A stretch of 64,000 nt of DNA from QHCA01 sp038237645. Lineage in GTDB: Bacteria > Actinomycetota > Actinomycetes > Mycobacteriales > QHCA01. The translations under genes and the position numbers were made by a program. The notes beneath the pieces are model-generated. The model did not search any database. It was not told the origin of the DNA and was given only the letters and a program-made list of their open reading frames with translations. Where the stretch lies: NCBI GenBank assembly GCA_038237645.1, contig JBBRYN010000002.1, positions 117,840 through 181,839 on the forward strand. Reading direction: 5' to 3'. This document shows, one piece after another, positions 1-8,761 of the stretch; the stretch's first letter is position 1; each line of letters begins with the position of its first letter.

Positions 1-17
1 TACGACTGAGAGACGCC

Positions 18-770
18 GTGCCCGAGATCGCCCCCATGTCGGCCAGGGTCATCGCCTACACCACGTTCGCCCCGCCCGAGGACGTGCCGTGGGAGACCGA
101 CGCCGACGGCGGGCAGGCGCTGGCGGAGTTCGCGGGGCGGGCCTGCTACCAGTCCTGGACGAAGCCCAACCCGCGCACCGCCACCAACGCCGGCTATCTG
201 CGGCACATCCTCGAAGTCGGCCACCTCTCGGTGCTCGAGCACGGCAGCGTGACGTTCTACCTCACCGGCGTCTCCCGCTCGCTGACCCACGAGCTGATCC
301 GGCACCGGCACTTCTCCTACAGCCAGCTCAGCCAGCGCTACGTCCCCGAGCGCGACGCCGCCATGGTCGAGCCCGCCGTCGTCGCCGACGATCCCGCCCT
401 GCACGCCCGCTTCCTCGCTGCGACCGAGGCGTCCCTGCAGGCCTACACCGAGCTCCTCGAAGGTCTCGAGAAGCGCTTCGCCGACGTCGGCAACGCCACC
501 CTGCGGCGCAAGCAGGCGCGCCAGGCGGCGCGAGCGGTGCTGCCCAACGCCACCGAGACCCGGATCGTCGTCACCGGCAACTACCGGGCGTGGCGGCACT
601 TCGTCGCGATGCGGGCCAGCGAAAACGCCGATGTAGAGATCCGCGAGCTGGCCGTGGCCTGCCTGCGCGAGTTGCAGCGGGTCGCCGCGAACGTCTTTGC
701 CGACTTCGAGATCAGCGCGTTGGCCGACGGCACCGAGGTGGCGTCGAGCCCGCTGGTGGCCGAGGGCTGA
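18..770 (+). CDS. thyX: FAD-dependent thymidylate synthase ThyX
   Basis: Makes dTMP from dUMP using methylenetetrahydrofolate and reduced FAD, in the cytosol. The 250-residue protein carries the ThyX signature RHRHFSYSQLSQR at about residues 95-107, and the preceding stretch (RACYQSWTKPNP, residues 41-52) is typical of the actinobacterial family. The GTG at 18 is preferred over the ATG at 36 because the N-terminus it gives matches the length of known actinobacterial ThyX proteins. dapA follows after a 26-base gap, the same order as in mycobacteria. Anything upstream lies outside the window. Confidence 0.96.
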   Translation: MPEIAPMSARVIAYTTFAPPEDVPWETDADGGQALAEFAGRACYQSWTKPNPRTATNAGYLRHILEVGHLSVLEHGSVTFYLTGVSRSLTHELIRHRHFSYSQLSQRYVPERDAAMVEPAVVADDPALHARFLAATEASLQAYTELLEGLEKRFADVGNATLRRKQARQAARAVLPNATETRIVVTGNYRAWRHFVAMRASENADVEIRELAVACLRELQRVAANVFADFEISALADGTEVASSPLVAEG

Positions 771-796
771 CCGGGTCGGACCGGTAGCGTGGCGGC

Positions 797-1699
797 ATGA
801 ACGCACCCGACAGCAGGCGGCCGTTCGGCCGAGTCCTCACCGCGATGGTCACTCCGCTCACCGCAGAGCGGGAGTTGGACACCCCCGGCGCCGCCCGACT
901 GGCCTCCCATCTCGTCGACGAGGGCGGCAACGACGGGCTGGTCGTCAGCGGCACCACCGGCGAATCACCGACGACCACCGATGCGGAAAAGGACCTGCTG
1001 CTGCGGACCGTCGTCGAGGCCGTGGGCGATCGGGCGACGGTGGTGGCCGGTGTCGGCACCAGTGACACGGCGCACAGCGTTGAGTTGGCCAGCACGGCCG
1101 CGGCGGCCGGCGCCGACGGGCTGCTGGTCGTCTCGCCCTATTACAACAGGCCGCCGCAGTCCGGGCTGCTCCACCACGTCCGCAGCATCGCCGAGGCCAC
1201 CGACCTGCCGGTGCTGCTCTACGACATCCCGGTGCGCACCGGCGTCGCCTACGAGACCGAGACGCTGCTGCGGCTGGCCGAGCACGACAACGTGGCCGGC
1301 GTGAAGGACGCCAAGGGAGATCTCGGCGCGGCATCGCAGGTGATGGCGCGCTGTGATCTGGCCTACTACTGCGGTGAGGACATGCTCAACCTGCCGTTGC
1401 TGGCGGTCGGCGCGGTCGGGTTCGTCAGCGTGGCCGGTCACCTGGTCGGCGGCCGGCTGCGCGAGATGCTCGACGCCTACGAGTCCGGCGACGTGCGCAC
1501 CGCGCTGCAGATCCATCGCAGCCTGCTGCCGGTCTACACGGGCATGTTCCGCAGCCAGGGGGCGATCCTGGCAAAGGCGGCGCTGCGGTTGCAGAAGCTG
1601 CCGGGCGGGCCGGTGCGGCCGCCGCTCGTCGACGCGACCGAGGAGCAGATCAGCGTGCTCCGGGAAGACCTCGCCGCCGGCGGGGTGAAGGGCGACTGA
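797..1699 (+). CDS. dapA: 4-hydroxy-tetrahydrodipicolinate synthase DapA
   Basis: First committed step of the diaminopimelate/lysine pathway: condenses pyruvate with aspartate semialdehyde. The 300-residue TIM-barrel protein shows the family landmarks in order: SGTTGESPT in the N-terminal third, the active-site tyrosine region YYNRPPQSGL, YDIPVRTG, and the Schiff-base lysine in GVKDAKGDL. The product feeds peptidoglycan; dapF, a later pathway enzyme, lies at 38.4 kb. Its TGA stop shares one base with the ATG of the RNase J gene, so translation is probably coupled. Confidence 0.97.
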   Translation: MNAPDSRRPFGRVLTAMVTPLTAERELDTPGAARLASHLVDEGGNDGLVVSGTTGESPTTTDAEKDLLLRTVVEAVGDRATVVAGVGTSDTAHSVELASTAAAAGADGLLVVSPYYNRPPQSGLLHHVRSIAEATDLPVLLYDIPVRTGVAYETETLLRLAEHDNVAGVKDAKGDLGAASQVMARCDLAYYCGEDMLNLPLLAVGAVGFVSVAGHLVGGRLREMLDAYESGDVRTALQIHRSLLPVYTGMFRSQGAILAKAALRLQKLPGGPVRPPLVDATEEQISVLREDLAAGGVKGD

Positions 1700-3387
1700 T
1701 GAGCCATCCACACCCGGAGCTGGGCCCGCCCCCGCCGCTGCCGGCCAACGGGCTGCGCATCATCGCCCTCGGCGGCCTCGGTGAGATCGGCCGCAACATG
1801 GCGGTCTTCGAGTTCGGCGGGCGGCTGCTGATCGTCGACTGCGGGGTGCTGTTCCCCGAGGTCGACCAGCCGGGCGTCGACCTGATCCTGCCGGACTTCT
1901 CGGCGATCAGGGACCGCCTCGACGACATCGAGGCAGTCGTACTGACGCACGGCCATGAGGACCATATCGGCGCGCTGCCGTACCTCCTGCGCGAACGCGC
2001 CGACCTGCCGCTGGTCGGATCACGCTTCACCCTCGCCCTGATCGAGGCGAAGCTGACCGAGCACCGGATCAAGCCCTACACGCTGGAGGTCAGCGAGGGC
2101 GGCCGGGAGCGGCTGGGGCCCTTCGAGTGCGAGTTCTTCGCCGTCAACCACTCGATCCCCGACGCGCTGGCCGTGGGCATCCGGACGCCGGCCGGCCTGG
2201 TGCTGCACACCGGCGACTTCAAGATGGACCAGTTGCCGCTCGACGGCCGGCTGACCGACCTCGGCGGATTCGCCCGGCTGGGTGCCGAGGGAATCGACCT
2301 GCTGATGTCGGACTCCACGAACGCCGAGGTGCCCGGCTTCGTCACCGCCGAGCGGGCGATCGGGCCGGTCCTGGAGCAGGTGATCCGATCGGCCGGCCGG
2401 CGGGTCATCGTCGCCTGCTTCGCCTCGCACGTGCACCGCGTCCAGCAGGTGCTGGCCGCCGCCGCCGCCGCCGACCGGCGGGTGGCCTTCGTCGGCCGGT
2501 CGATGCTGCGCAACATGGGGGTGGCCCGCGACCTCGGCTTGCTGCACATTCCCGACGGCCTGGTGGTCGCGCTGGATGCGGTCAGCGACCTGCCGCCGGA
2601 CCGGCTCGTCATCATCTCGACCGGGTCACAGGGCGAGCCGTTGTCCGCCCTCGCCCGGATGGCCAACCGCGACCATCGGCAGGTCCGCATCGAGGCCGGC
2701 GACACGGTGATCCTGGCCTCCAGCATGGTGCCGGGCAACGAGACGGCCGTGTTCAAGGTGATCAACGGGCTGTCCCGATGGGGCGCCACCGTGATCCACA
2801 AGGAGCTCGCCATGGTGCACGTGTCGGGGCACGCCCCGGCCGGCGAGTTGCTATTCCTGCTCAATGCGACCCGGCCATCCAACGTGATGCCGGTGCACGG
2901 CGAGTGGCGGCACCTGCGGGCGCACGCCGCGCTCGCCGAGGCCTCCGGCGTGCCCCGGGAGCGCATCGTGCTCGCCGAGGACGGCGTCGTGGTCGACCTC
3001 GTCGACGGCCTGGCCTCGATCACCGGTGCCGTCCAGTGCGGCTACGTCTACGTCGACGGCCTGGCCGTCGGCGACGTGGGGGAGACCTCGCTCAAGGACC
3101 GGAGGATCCTCGGCGAGGAGGGCTTCATCGGGGTGACCGTGGTGGTGGACTCGGTGTCGGGCAAGCTGGCCGCCGGGCCGTTCGTCTCCGGCCGGGGGTT
3201 CAGCGACGAGCCGGCGGCGTTCGACGCCGTGGTGCCGCTGATCGAAGCCGACATCGCCCGGGCGGCCGGCGAGGGTGTGGCCGACCCACATCAACTCCAG
3301 CAGTCGATCCGCCGGATCGTCGGCAAGTGGGTGAGCGACAACTACCGCCGGCGCCCGATGATCGTGGCGACGGTGGTGGAGGTCTGA
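1699..3387 (+). CDS. rnj: ribonuclease J
   Basis: Metallo-beta-lactamase/beta-CASP ribonuclease with 5'-3' exonuclease and endonuclease activity in RNA maturation and decay. At 562 residues it is of normal length. The zinc-binding HxHxDH motif is visible as LTHGHEDHIGALPYLL (about residues 80-95), followed by a histidine motif (LVLHTGDFK), the beta-CASP region and the C-terminal histidine motif (NVMPVHGEWRHL). It begins on the last base of the dapA stop codon. The window also encodes RNase Y at 29.8 kb, so this organism has both RNases. Confidence 0.96.
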   Translation: MSHPHPELGPPPPLPANGLRIIALGGLGEIGRNMAVFEFGGRLLIVDCGVLFPEVDQPGVDLILPDFSAIRDRLDDIEAVVLTHGHEDHIGALPYLLRERADLPLVGSRFTLALIEAKLTEHRIKPYTLEVSEGGRERLGPFECEFFAVNHSIPDALAVGIRTPAGLVLHTGDFKMDQLPLDGRLTDLGGFARLGAEGIDLLMSDSTNAEVPGFVTAERAIGPVLEQVIRSAGRRVIVACFASHVHRVQQVLAAAAAADRRVAFVGRSMLRNMGVARDLGLLHIPDGLVVALDAVSDLPPDRLVIISTGSQGEPLSALARMANRDHRQVRIEAGDTVILASSMVPGNETAVFKVINGLSRWGATVIHKELAMVHVSGHAPAGELLFLLNATRPSNVMPVHGEWRHLRAHAALAEASGVPRERIVLAEDGVVVDLVDGLASITGAVQCGYVYVDGLAVGDVGETSLKDRRILGEEGFIGVTVVVDSVSGKLAAGPFVSGRGFSDEPAAFDAVVPLIEADIARAAGEGVADPHQLQQSIRRIVGKWVSDNYRRRPMIVATVVEV

Positions 3388-3394
3388 CCCCAGG

Positions 3395-3805
3395 TCACGA
3401 CCGTCCCGCGCTGCGAAGCGCTTCGGCGTAGGAGGCGCGGGCGGCGATGACATCGTCCATGTGATCCACCGACCAGCGCTCGAGCGCGGCGATCGGCGCG
3501 CGCAGGGTCTCACCGAGCGCGGTGAGCTGATATTCCACCCGCGGCGGCACGACGGGATAGACTGTTCGGCGCACCAGCCCGTCGCGCTCCAGGCCGCGCA
3601 GGGTCTGCGTGAGCATCTTCTCGCTCACGCCGGCTACTCGCCGTTTGAGCACCGTGAACCGGTGCGGCGCCCCGTCGGCCAACTCGCCGACGACGAGCAC
3701 GGACCACTTGTCCCCGATCCGGTCCAGCACTTCCCGGGTCGGGCAGCCCGGGAAGCGTGGATCCCACTGGCTCGGTGCTGCGCTCACCGGATTCACTTTC
3801 TTCAT
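3395..3805 (-). CDS. HxlR-family transcriptional regulator (QorR-like)
   Basis: A 136-residue winged-helix regulator of the HxlR/DUF24 type. Family features are CPTREVLDRIGDKWSVLVVGEL near residues 22-43 (with the usual cysteine that can act as a redox sensor), the recognition-helix region RRVAGVSEKMLTQTLRGLERDGLV, and the wing RTVYPVVPPRVEYQLTALG. It is divergent from a quinone-reductase-like gene with a 122-base spacer holding an inverted repeat, which is the usual layout for HxlR proteins that repress a quinone or electrophile detoxification gene. It converges with rnj, leaving only 7 bases between the stops. Confidence 0.92.
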   Translation of the reverse strand: MKKVNPVSAAPSQWDPRFPGCPTREVLDRIGDKWSVLVVGELADGAPHRFTVLKRRVAGVSEKMLTQTLRGLERDGLVRRTVYPVVPPRVEYQLTALGETLRAPIAALERWSVDHMDDVIAARASYAEALRSAGRS

Positions 3806-3827
3806 GGTTCGTACCCTACTTCAAAGT

Positions 3828-3848
3828 GGTTACTTACCAAAGGTAACC
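3828..3848. promoter_or_regulatory. inverted-repeat operator between HxlR gene and qorB-like gene
   Basis: Two nested inverted repeats lie in the divergent promoter region: TTACC-AAA-GGTAA (3834-3846) and the outer pair GGTTAC (3828-3833)/GTAACC (3843-3848). HxlR proteins bind short dyads of this size between themselves and their target gene, so autoregulation plus control of the reductase is the likely role. Binding itself is inference. Confidence 0.55.
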
Positions 3849-3927
3849 GATACATGTCTACTGATCGAGTACGGACCTGCCGTACCCGGGATAAACCGAT
3901 CCCGCACTCACCGTGGAGGTAGACAAC

Positions 3928-4788
3928 GTGTCGATAGTCGTTACCGGAGCCACCGGGCACCTGGGCCGTCTCGTCGTCGAGGCGGTGCTGCGTCGCGGAC
4001 TGCCGGTCGAGGAGCTGGTGGCCACCGGGCGCAGCACCGACAAGCTCAAGGACCTTGCCGACCGAGGCGTGACCGTGCGACGCGCAGACTTCGATGACCG
4101 GGAGAGCGTGGCCGCAGTTCTGGCCGGCGCCGAGAAGGTGCTGCTGGTGTCCTCCAGCGAGGTGGGGAAGCGGTTCGCACAGCACCGCAACGTCATCGAC
4201 GCAGCGAGGGCGGCCGGCGTGTCGCGACTCGTCTACACCAGCATCGCCAATGCCGACCGGGCCGAGATGCACCTCGCCCGCGAGCACCAGGAAACCGAGC
4301 AGTACCTGCGAACCAGCGGCGTCCCGGCGGCCGTGCTGCGCAACAGCTGGTACGTGGAGAACTACACCGACCAGCTCGCCGCGACCCTGCACGGTGGCGC
4401 GGTCCTCGGTTGCGCGGGCGCGGGACGGGTGAGCGCCACGACCCGAGCCGACTACGCCGAGGCAGCGGCGGCGGTCCTACTGGGCGAGGACAACATCGAG
4501 CCGGTGTATGAGCTCGGCGGCGACGAGGCCTTCTCACTCGAGGAGTTGGCCGCCGAGATTTCCCGGGTGACCGGCACCCGAGTGGTCTACCGGGACCTGC
4601 CGGCCCCGGTCTACGCGCGGATGCTGATCGACGCCGGGCTGCCCGAGGACTATGCCGGCGCACTCGCCGACGCAGATGTGGGCCTGTCGCGCGGAGAACT
4701 GCTGGTCGACGGCGATGAGCTCAGCCGGCTCATCGGACGTCCCACGACGACCCTGGCGGACGCGATCGCCGCCGCTCACCGTCGGTGA
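3928..4788 (+). CDS. NmrA-like NAD(P)-dependent quinone oxidoreductase (QorB-like)
   Basis: SDR/NmrA-fold protein of 286 residues that resembles E. coli QorB (NAD(P)H:quinone oxidoreductase 2). It has the N-terminal dinucleotide-binding motif VTGATGHLG, the stretch KVLLVSSSEVGKRFAQHRNVIDAA, and LRNSWYVENYT, all at family positions. The start is the GTG at 3928 because a strong ribosome binding site GGAGG lies at 3915-3919; an in-frame GTG at 3913 would place that site inside the gene. Divergent from the HxlR regulator, it probably reduces quinones or related electrophiles when the repressor is oxidised. The substrate is not shown by sequence. Confidence 0.88.
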   Translation: MSIVVTGATGHLGRLVVEAVLRRGLPVEELVATGRSTDKLKDLADRGVTVRRADFDDRESVAAVLAGAEKVLLVSSSEVGKRFAQHRNVIDAARAAGVSRLVYTSIANADRAEMHLAREHQETEQYLRTSGVPAAVLRNSWYVENYTDQLAATLHGGAVLGCAGAGRVSATTRADYAEAAAAVLLGEDNIEPVYELGGDEAFSLEELAAEISRVTGTRVVYRDLPAPVYARMLIDAGLPEDYAGALADADVGLSRGELLVDGDELSRLIGRPTTTLADAIAAAHRR

Positions 4789-4790
4789 GC
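4774..4790 (+). terminator. hairpin at the end of the qorB-like gene
   Basis: A perfect 7-bp stem GCTCACC/GGTGAGC with loop GTC spans the stop codon. There is no following T-run, so it is at best a weak or Rho-assisted terminator, or an mRNA-end stabiliser. Confidence 0.3.
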
Positions 4791-5135
4791 CGTGACAGCC
4801 TGATCTGGCCGAACTCGTCCGCGGACTCTGCGAGCGCACTGTCGCTACACGCCTGGGCTGACGGGGCCACCTCGAGCCGTCACCCGGGGCCAGGCCGGGC
4901 TGACACGGCCAGCACTGTGCCCGGTCGACGAAGCTCGGTCGAGGACCGAAGCTGCACCCGACTCACCTGCGGTCAGCACGTCCGTCCGGTTTGCCATCGA
5001 CAACTGCCGGCCCGGCGCGGGTTGCGGGCTCGGCCTGGGCCGGGCTGGGTCGGCGGGGACGCTCGTGGGCGCCAGGGGGCGAGCCGACGCGTGTCGGCGG
5101 CTGGGTGCGGCGGCTGACGGTTCCCGCGTAATACC
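4791..5135. other. gene-free interval before ftsK
   Basis: About 345 bases without a convincing gene. Open frames here lack family similarity, ribosome binding sites and plausible composition. One hairpin stands out: AGCT-CGGTC, loop GAG, GACCG-A-AGCT at 4932-4953, a 9-bp stem with one bulged A. It presumably holds the ftsK promoter, but no clear -35/-10 pair is visible. Confidence 0.5.
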
Positions 5136-7604
5136 GTGTCAGGCATGCCTGCCCGCAGCACGTCCACGAGGGCACGGCCCCGTCCCGCGGCCCGTCGCGG
5201 CTCATCCGGCGGCCGCCGCCCCGCTCGCCGCCGCCCGCCGCCGCGCCGGCGGGGCGCCGCGGTGGCAGGTGGTGTCGGCGCGGCCGTGCGCGGCGCCTGG
5301 ATGATGCTGGCGCGCGCCGCGGGCGGGTCGGCCCGCACGATCGGCCGGCAGGCGGCGACGGCCCGCGACCTCGACCCGGCGCATCGCCGCGACGGGCTCG
5401 GCCTGGCCACCCTCGGGCTGGCTCTGGTCCTCGCGGCGGGGACGTGGTGGCACGCCGCCGGCCCGGCGGGCCGGGCGATTGCCGGTGCGGTGCGGCTCCT
5501 GGTCGGGTCGGCCGGGGTCGTCCTGCCGGTGCTCACTCTCGCGCTCGCGCTGACGCTGCTGCGCAAGGCGCCGGACCCCGACAGCAGAGGCCGGCACCTC
5601 ATCGGCTGGTCCGCGCTCTTCGTCGGCCTGCTCGGCCTGGTGCACCTGGCCCACGGATCCCCGACCACCCCTGCCGGCCGCGACAGGGCAGGCGGCCTGC
5701 TCGGCACGCTGGCCGGGGCGCCGCTGGAGAGTGCCCTGACTCTCTGGCTGGCCGCACCACTGCTGGTCCTGATCTCGGTCTTCGGGCTCCTGGTTGTGAC
5801 CGCGACGCCGGTCAACCAGGTGGGATCCCGGCTGGCCGGGATCGGTGATCGCCTGCTGCGCCGGGCACCGGCCGACGACGTCGACGAGGACCAGGTCGGC
5901 ATCGAGGACGAAGGCGAGGTCCAGTCCGTCGCCGAGGCCGAGCCGGTAGTGCGCAGGCGGCCGTCCCGCCGCCGGCAGGGTGTCATGACAGTGGGTGAGG
6001 ACGCGGCCGAGGAGGCGGACAGCGAGGCCGGGCCGGTGGACCTGCCGCCGGGGATCCGCCGTACCCCGGCCAACTCCCCGCCGCCGCATACCCCGGCGCC
6101 CACCCGCGCCGAGCAACTGGCCCTGACCGCCGTGGAGGGTGACTACCGGCTGCCGCCGCCGGACCTGCTTGGCCGCGGCACTCCGCACAAGGCCCGAAGC
6201 AGGGCGAACGACAGCGTGATCGAGTCACTCACCCTGGTTTTCGAACAGTTCGAGGTCGATGCCGCGGTCACCGGCTTCAGCCGGGGTCCGACGGTTACCC
6301 GCTACGAGATCGAGCTCGGCTCGGGCGTGAAGGTGGAGCGCATCACCCAGCTCTCGCGCAACATCGCCTACGCGGTGAAGAGCCCCGACGTGCGCATCAT
6401 CAGCCCCATCCCGGGCAAGAGCGCGGTCGGCGTCGAGATCCCAAACACCGACCGGGAGATCGTCAGCCTGGGCGACGTGATGCGCTCGCATGCCGCGACC
6501 AGCGACCACCACCCGATGACCGTGGCCCTGGGCAAGGACATCGAGGGCGGCTTCGTGGTGACCAACCTCACCAAGATGCCGCACATCCTGATCGCCGGCG
6601 CCACCGGCGCGGGCAAGTCCAGCTGCATCAACGCGCTGATCACATCGGTGCTGACCCGGGCCACGCCGGACGAGGTCCGGATGGTCCTGATCGACCCCAA
6701 GCGGGTGGAGCTCACCGGCTACGAGGGCGTCCCCCATCTCATTACGCCGATCATCACGAACCCGAAGCGGGCCGCCGAGGCACTGCAGTGGGTGGTCCGG
6801 GAGATGGAGTTGCGCTACGAGGACCTCGCCGCAAACGGTGTCCGCCACGTCGACGAGTTCAACCGCAAGGTCGGCAAGGGGGAGATCAAGGCGCCACCCG
6901 GCAGCGAGCGGGTCTACACCCCCTACCCCTACATCCTTGTGATCGTCGACGAGCTGGCCGACCTGATGATGGTGGCGCCACGCGACGTGGAGGACGCGAT
7001 CTGCCGGATCGCGGCAATGGCCCGCGCGGTCGGCATCCACCTCGTGCTCGCCACCCAGCGGCCCAGCGTCGACGTCGTCACCGGCCTGATCAAAGCCAAC
7101 GTCCCCAGCCGGCTGGCCTTTTCGACCGCCAGCCTGGCCGATTCGCGGGTCATCCTCGATCAGCCGGGCGCCGAGAAGCTGGTGGGGCAGGGTGACGGGC
7201 TGTTCCTGCCGATGGGGGCGAGCAAGCCGATGCGGATCCAAGGTGCTTTCTGCACCGAGGCCGAGACCCTGGCCGTCGTCCGGCACTGCAAACGGCAGGC
7301 GGAGCCGACCTATCGCGAGGACGTGATCGCAACCGGCACGTCCGGAGGCCGGGAGGTCGACGGCGACATCGGCGACGACATCGACGTGCTGTGCCAGGCC
7401 GTCGAGTTGGTCGTGTCGACGCAGTTCGGCTCGACTTCGATGCTGCAGCGCAAGCTGCGGGTCGGCTTCGCCAAGGCGGGCCGGCTGATGGATCTCATGG
7501 AGAGCCGTGGCATCGTCGGGCCGTCCGAGGGGTCGAAGGCGCGCGACGTATTGGTCAAGGCCGACGAGCTTGACGACGTGCTGCTGACCCTCCGGGGGCA
7601 CTAG
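5136..7604 (+). CDS. ftsK: DNA translocase FtsK
   Basis: Septal DNA pump that clears chromosomes from the division site and activates terminal recombination. The 822-residue protein has a basic N-terminus, four hydrophobic segments at about residues 90-225 (membrane anchor), an acidic/proline-rich linker to about 340, and the FtsK/SpoIIIE motor with Walker A GATGAGKS near 490, IDPKRVEL, Walker B LVIVDELADLMM and ATQRPSVDVVTGLIKAN. The C-terminal winged-helix gamma domain (STSMLQRKLRVGFAKAGRLMDLM) is present, so the protein is full length. Start may be GTG 5136 or ATG 5145. Confidence 0.96.
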   Translation: MSGMPARSTSTRARPRPAARRGSSGGRRPARRRPPPRRRGAAVAGGVGAAVRGAWMMLARAAGGSARTIGRQAATARDLDPAHRRDGLGLATLGLALVLAAGTWWHAAGPAGRAIAGAVRLLVGSAGVVLPVLTLALALTLLRKAPDPDSRGRHLIGWSALFVGLLGLVHLAHGSPTTPAGRDRAGGLLGTLAGAPLESALTLWLAAPLLVLISVFGLLVVTATPVNQVGSRLAGIGDRLLRRAPADDVDEDQVGIEDEGEVQSVAEAEPVVRRRPSRRRQGVMTVGEDAAEEADSEAGPVDLPPGIRRTPANSPPPHTPAPTRAEQLALTAVEGDYRLPPPDLLGRGTPHKARSRANDSVIESLTLVFEQFEVDAAVTGFSRGPTVTRYEIELGSGVKVERITQLSRNIAYAVKSPDVRIISPIPGKSAVGVEIPNTDREIVSLGDVMRSHAATSDHHPMTVALGKDIEGGFVVTNLTKMPHILIAGATGAGKSSCINALITSVLTRATPDEVRMVLIDPKRVELTGYEGVPHLITPIITNPKRAAEALQWVVREMELRYEDLAANGVRHVDEFNRKVGKGEIKAPPGSERVYTPYPYILVIVDELADLMMVAPRDVEDAICRIAAMARAVGIHLVLATQRPSVDVVTGLIKANVPSRLAFSTASLADSRVILDQPGAEKLVGQGDGLFLPMGASKPMRIQGAFCTEAETLAVVRHCKRQAEPTYREDVIATGTSGGREVDGDIGDDIDVLCQAVELVVSTQFGSTSMLQRKLRVGFAKAGRLMDLMESRGIVGPSEGSKARDVLVKADELDDVLLTLRGH

Positions 7605-7846
7605 CTGTCATCTCGCTCCGCTCCTCGCTGCCGCTCGACGCCCACACACCATCCATTTTCCCGTTAGGCTCATCGTGGCCCGTACGGGCTGTGCTCCCCC
7701 CCGCACGCTAGGGTCGCGGCCGAGCGGTGCTGCGACGTGGCCTGTCCGCAGCCCCCCCGAAACGTTAGACTTTGGGGGAGTTGCCAGGGCCGCTCCTGGA
7801 CTTGTGTCCACGGGGTCCCGCCGTCCCTTTCCGAGGAGCAGTGCAC

Positions 7847-8737
7847 ATGTCGACCGCCAATCCGCCCTCGCTCGGGGCGATGCTGCGGGATGCACGGGAA
7901 AAGGCCGGCCTGTCGGTCAATGACATCGCCGAGCGCACCCGCATCCGGGCAACGCTCATCCGCGAGATCGAGGCCGACGACCTCGGCGGCTGTGGCGGCA
8001 ACTTCTACGCCAGAGGGCATGTCCGGTCCATTGTCACGACGCTGGGCCTCGACCCGGTGCCTTTCGTGTCGCGCTTCAACATGCAAGCGGAGATCACCGA
8101 GCCGGTCGGGTTGCCGGTGCTGCCCGCGTTCGACACGCCAGGCGGCGACTCGCGTAAGGGCGCCAAGCGTTCTCACCTGCCGATGGGTCCGGTGGCGCCA
8201 AGGACCCCGCTGTCGCCCAGAGGATCACGGTCGCCTATCGCAGCGATCCGGTCGTCACCGGGCCGGGTGCTGGCTCGTCGCTCGGGTCCAAACTGGACGT
8301 CGGCGATGCTGGTCGCGGCCGCCGTCGTGGCGATGCTGGCCGTTGGAAGCTTCGTGCTGGCCGCGGTCCAGCCGATCAAGAAGGTCGACGCCGGCCGGCC
8401 GCAGCCCGCGGCACCGAGTTTCCGCCCCAAGTCCGCGCCGCCAACCAGCCCACCGCCGAGCACGCCGCCGCCGCAGGGCGTCCAGTTGCGGCTGCAGGTG
8501 ACTTCGGGCTCCAGTTGGGTCCGGGTCGTCGACGGGGCGGGGCACCAGGTATTCGAGGCCGTGATGATCACCGGTGAGGTCAAGCAGTTCGTCGATTCCA
8601 GGTCGCTCACCGTGCGCTACGGCAATTCCAGCGTCGTCCGGGTCGTGCTCAACGGTCAGGATCGGGGCTCACCGGCGGCATCCTGCGGCGGCAACGTCTG
8701 CACCCAGCGTTACGTACCTGCTCCAGGGGGTGGCTGA
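7847..8737 (+). CDS. RodZ-like helix-turn-helix membrane protein
   Basis: Protein of 296 residues with an N-terminal RodZ-type HTH domain (LGAMLRDAREKAGLSVNDIA, then IRATLIREIEADDLGG and FYARGHVRSIVTTLGLD), a basic linker, one membrane segment near residues 150-175 (AMLVAAAVVAMLAVGSFVLAAV), a proline-rich stretch and a C-terminal DUF4115-type domain (VTSGSSWVRVVDGAGHQVFEAVM) ending in paired cysteines. The ATG at 7847 is chosen because GAGGAG lies at 7833-7838. RodZ proteins link cytoskeleton and cell-wall synthesis; in actinobacteria this homologue sits between ftsK and rimO, as here. Its exact partner is unknown. Confidence 0.88.
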   Translation: MSTANPPSLGAMLRDAREKAGLSVNDIAERTRIRATLIREIEADDLGGCGGNFYARGHVRSIVTTLGLDPVPFVSRFNMQAEITEPVGLPVLPAFDTPGGDSRKGAKRSHLPMGPVAPRTPLSPRGSRSPIAAIRSSPGRVLARRSGPNWTSAMLVAAAVVAMLAVGSFVLAAVQPIKKVDAGRPQPAAPSFRPKSAPPTSPPPSTPPPQGVQLRLQVTSGSSWVRVVDGAGHQVFEAVMITGEVKQFVDSRSLTVRYGNSSVVRVVLNGQDRGSPAASCGGNVCTQRYVPAPGGG

Positions 8738-8761
8738 GCTTCCCGCCGGTAGGCTGACCGT

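Noticed and set aside
2127..3431. Long open frame overlapping rnj in another frame
   Set aside because: A GC-rich shadow frame: Arg/Pro/Gly-rich translation with no family resemblance, inside the well-supported RNase J gene.
4785..5205. Small frames in the gap before ftsK
   Set aside because: No ribosome binding site, no similarity, low-complexity translations.
7605..7846. Small gene before the RodZ-like protein
   Set aside because: Open frames start without ribosome binding sites and overlap the supported start at 7847; treated as promoter region.
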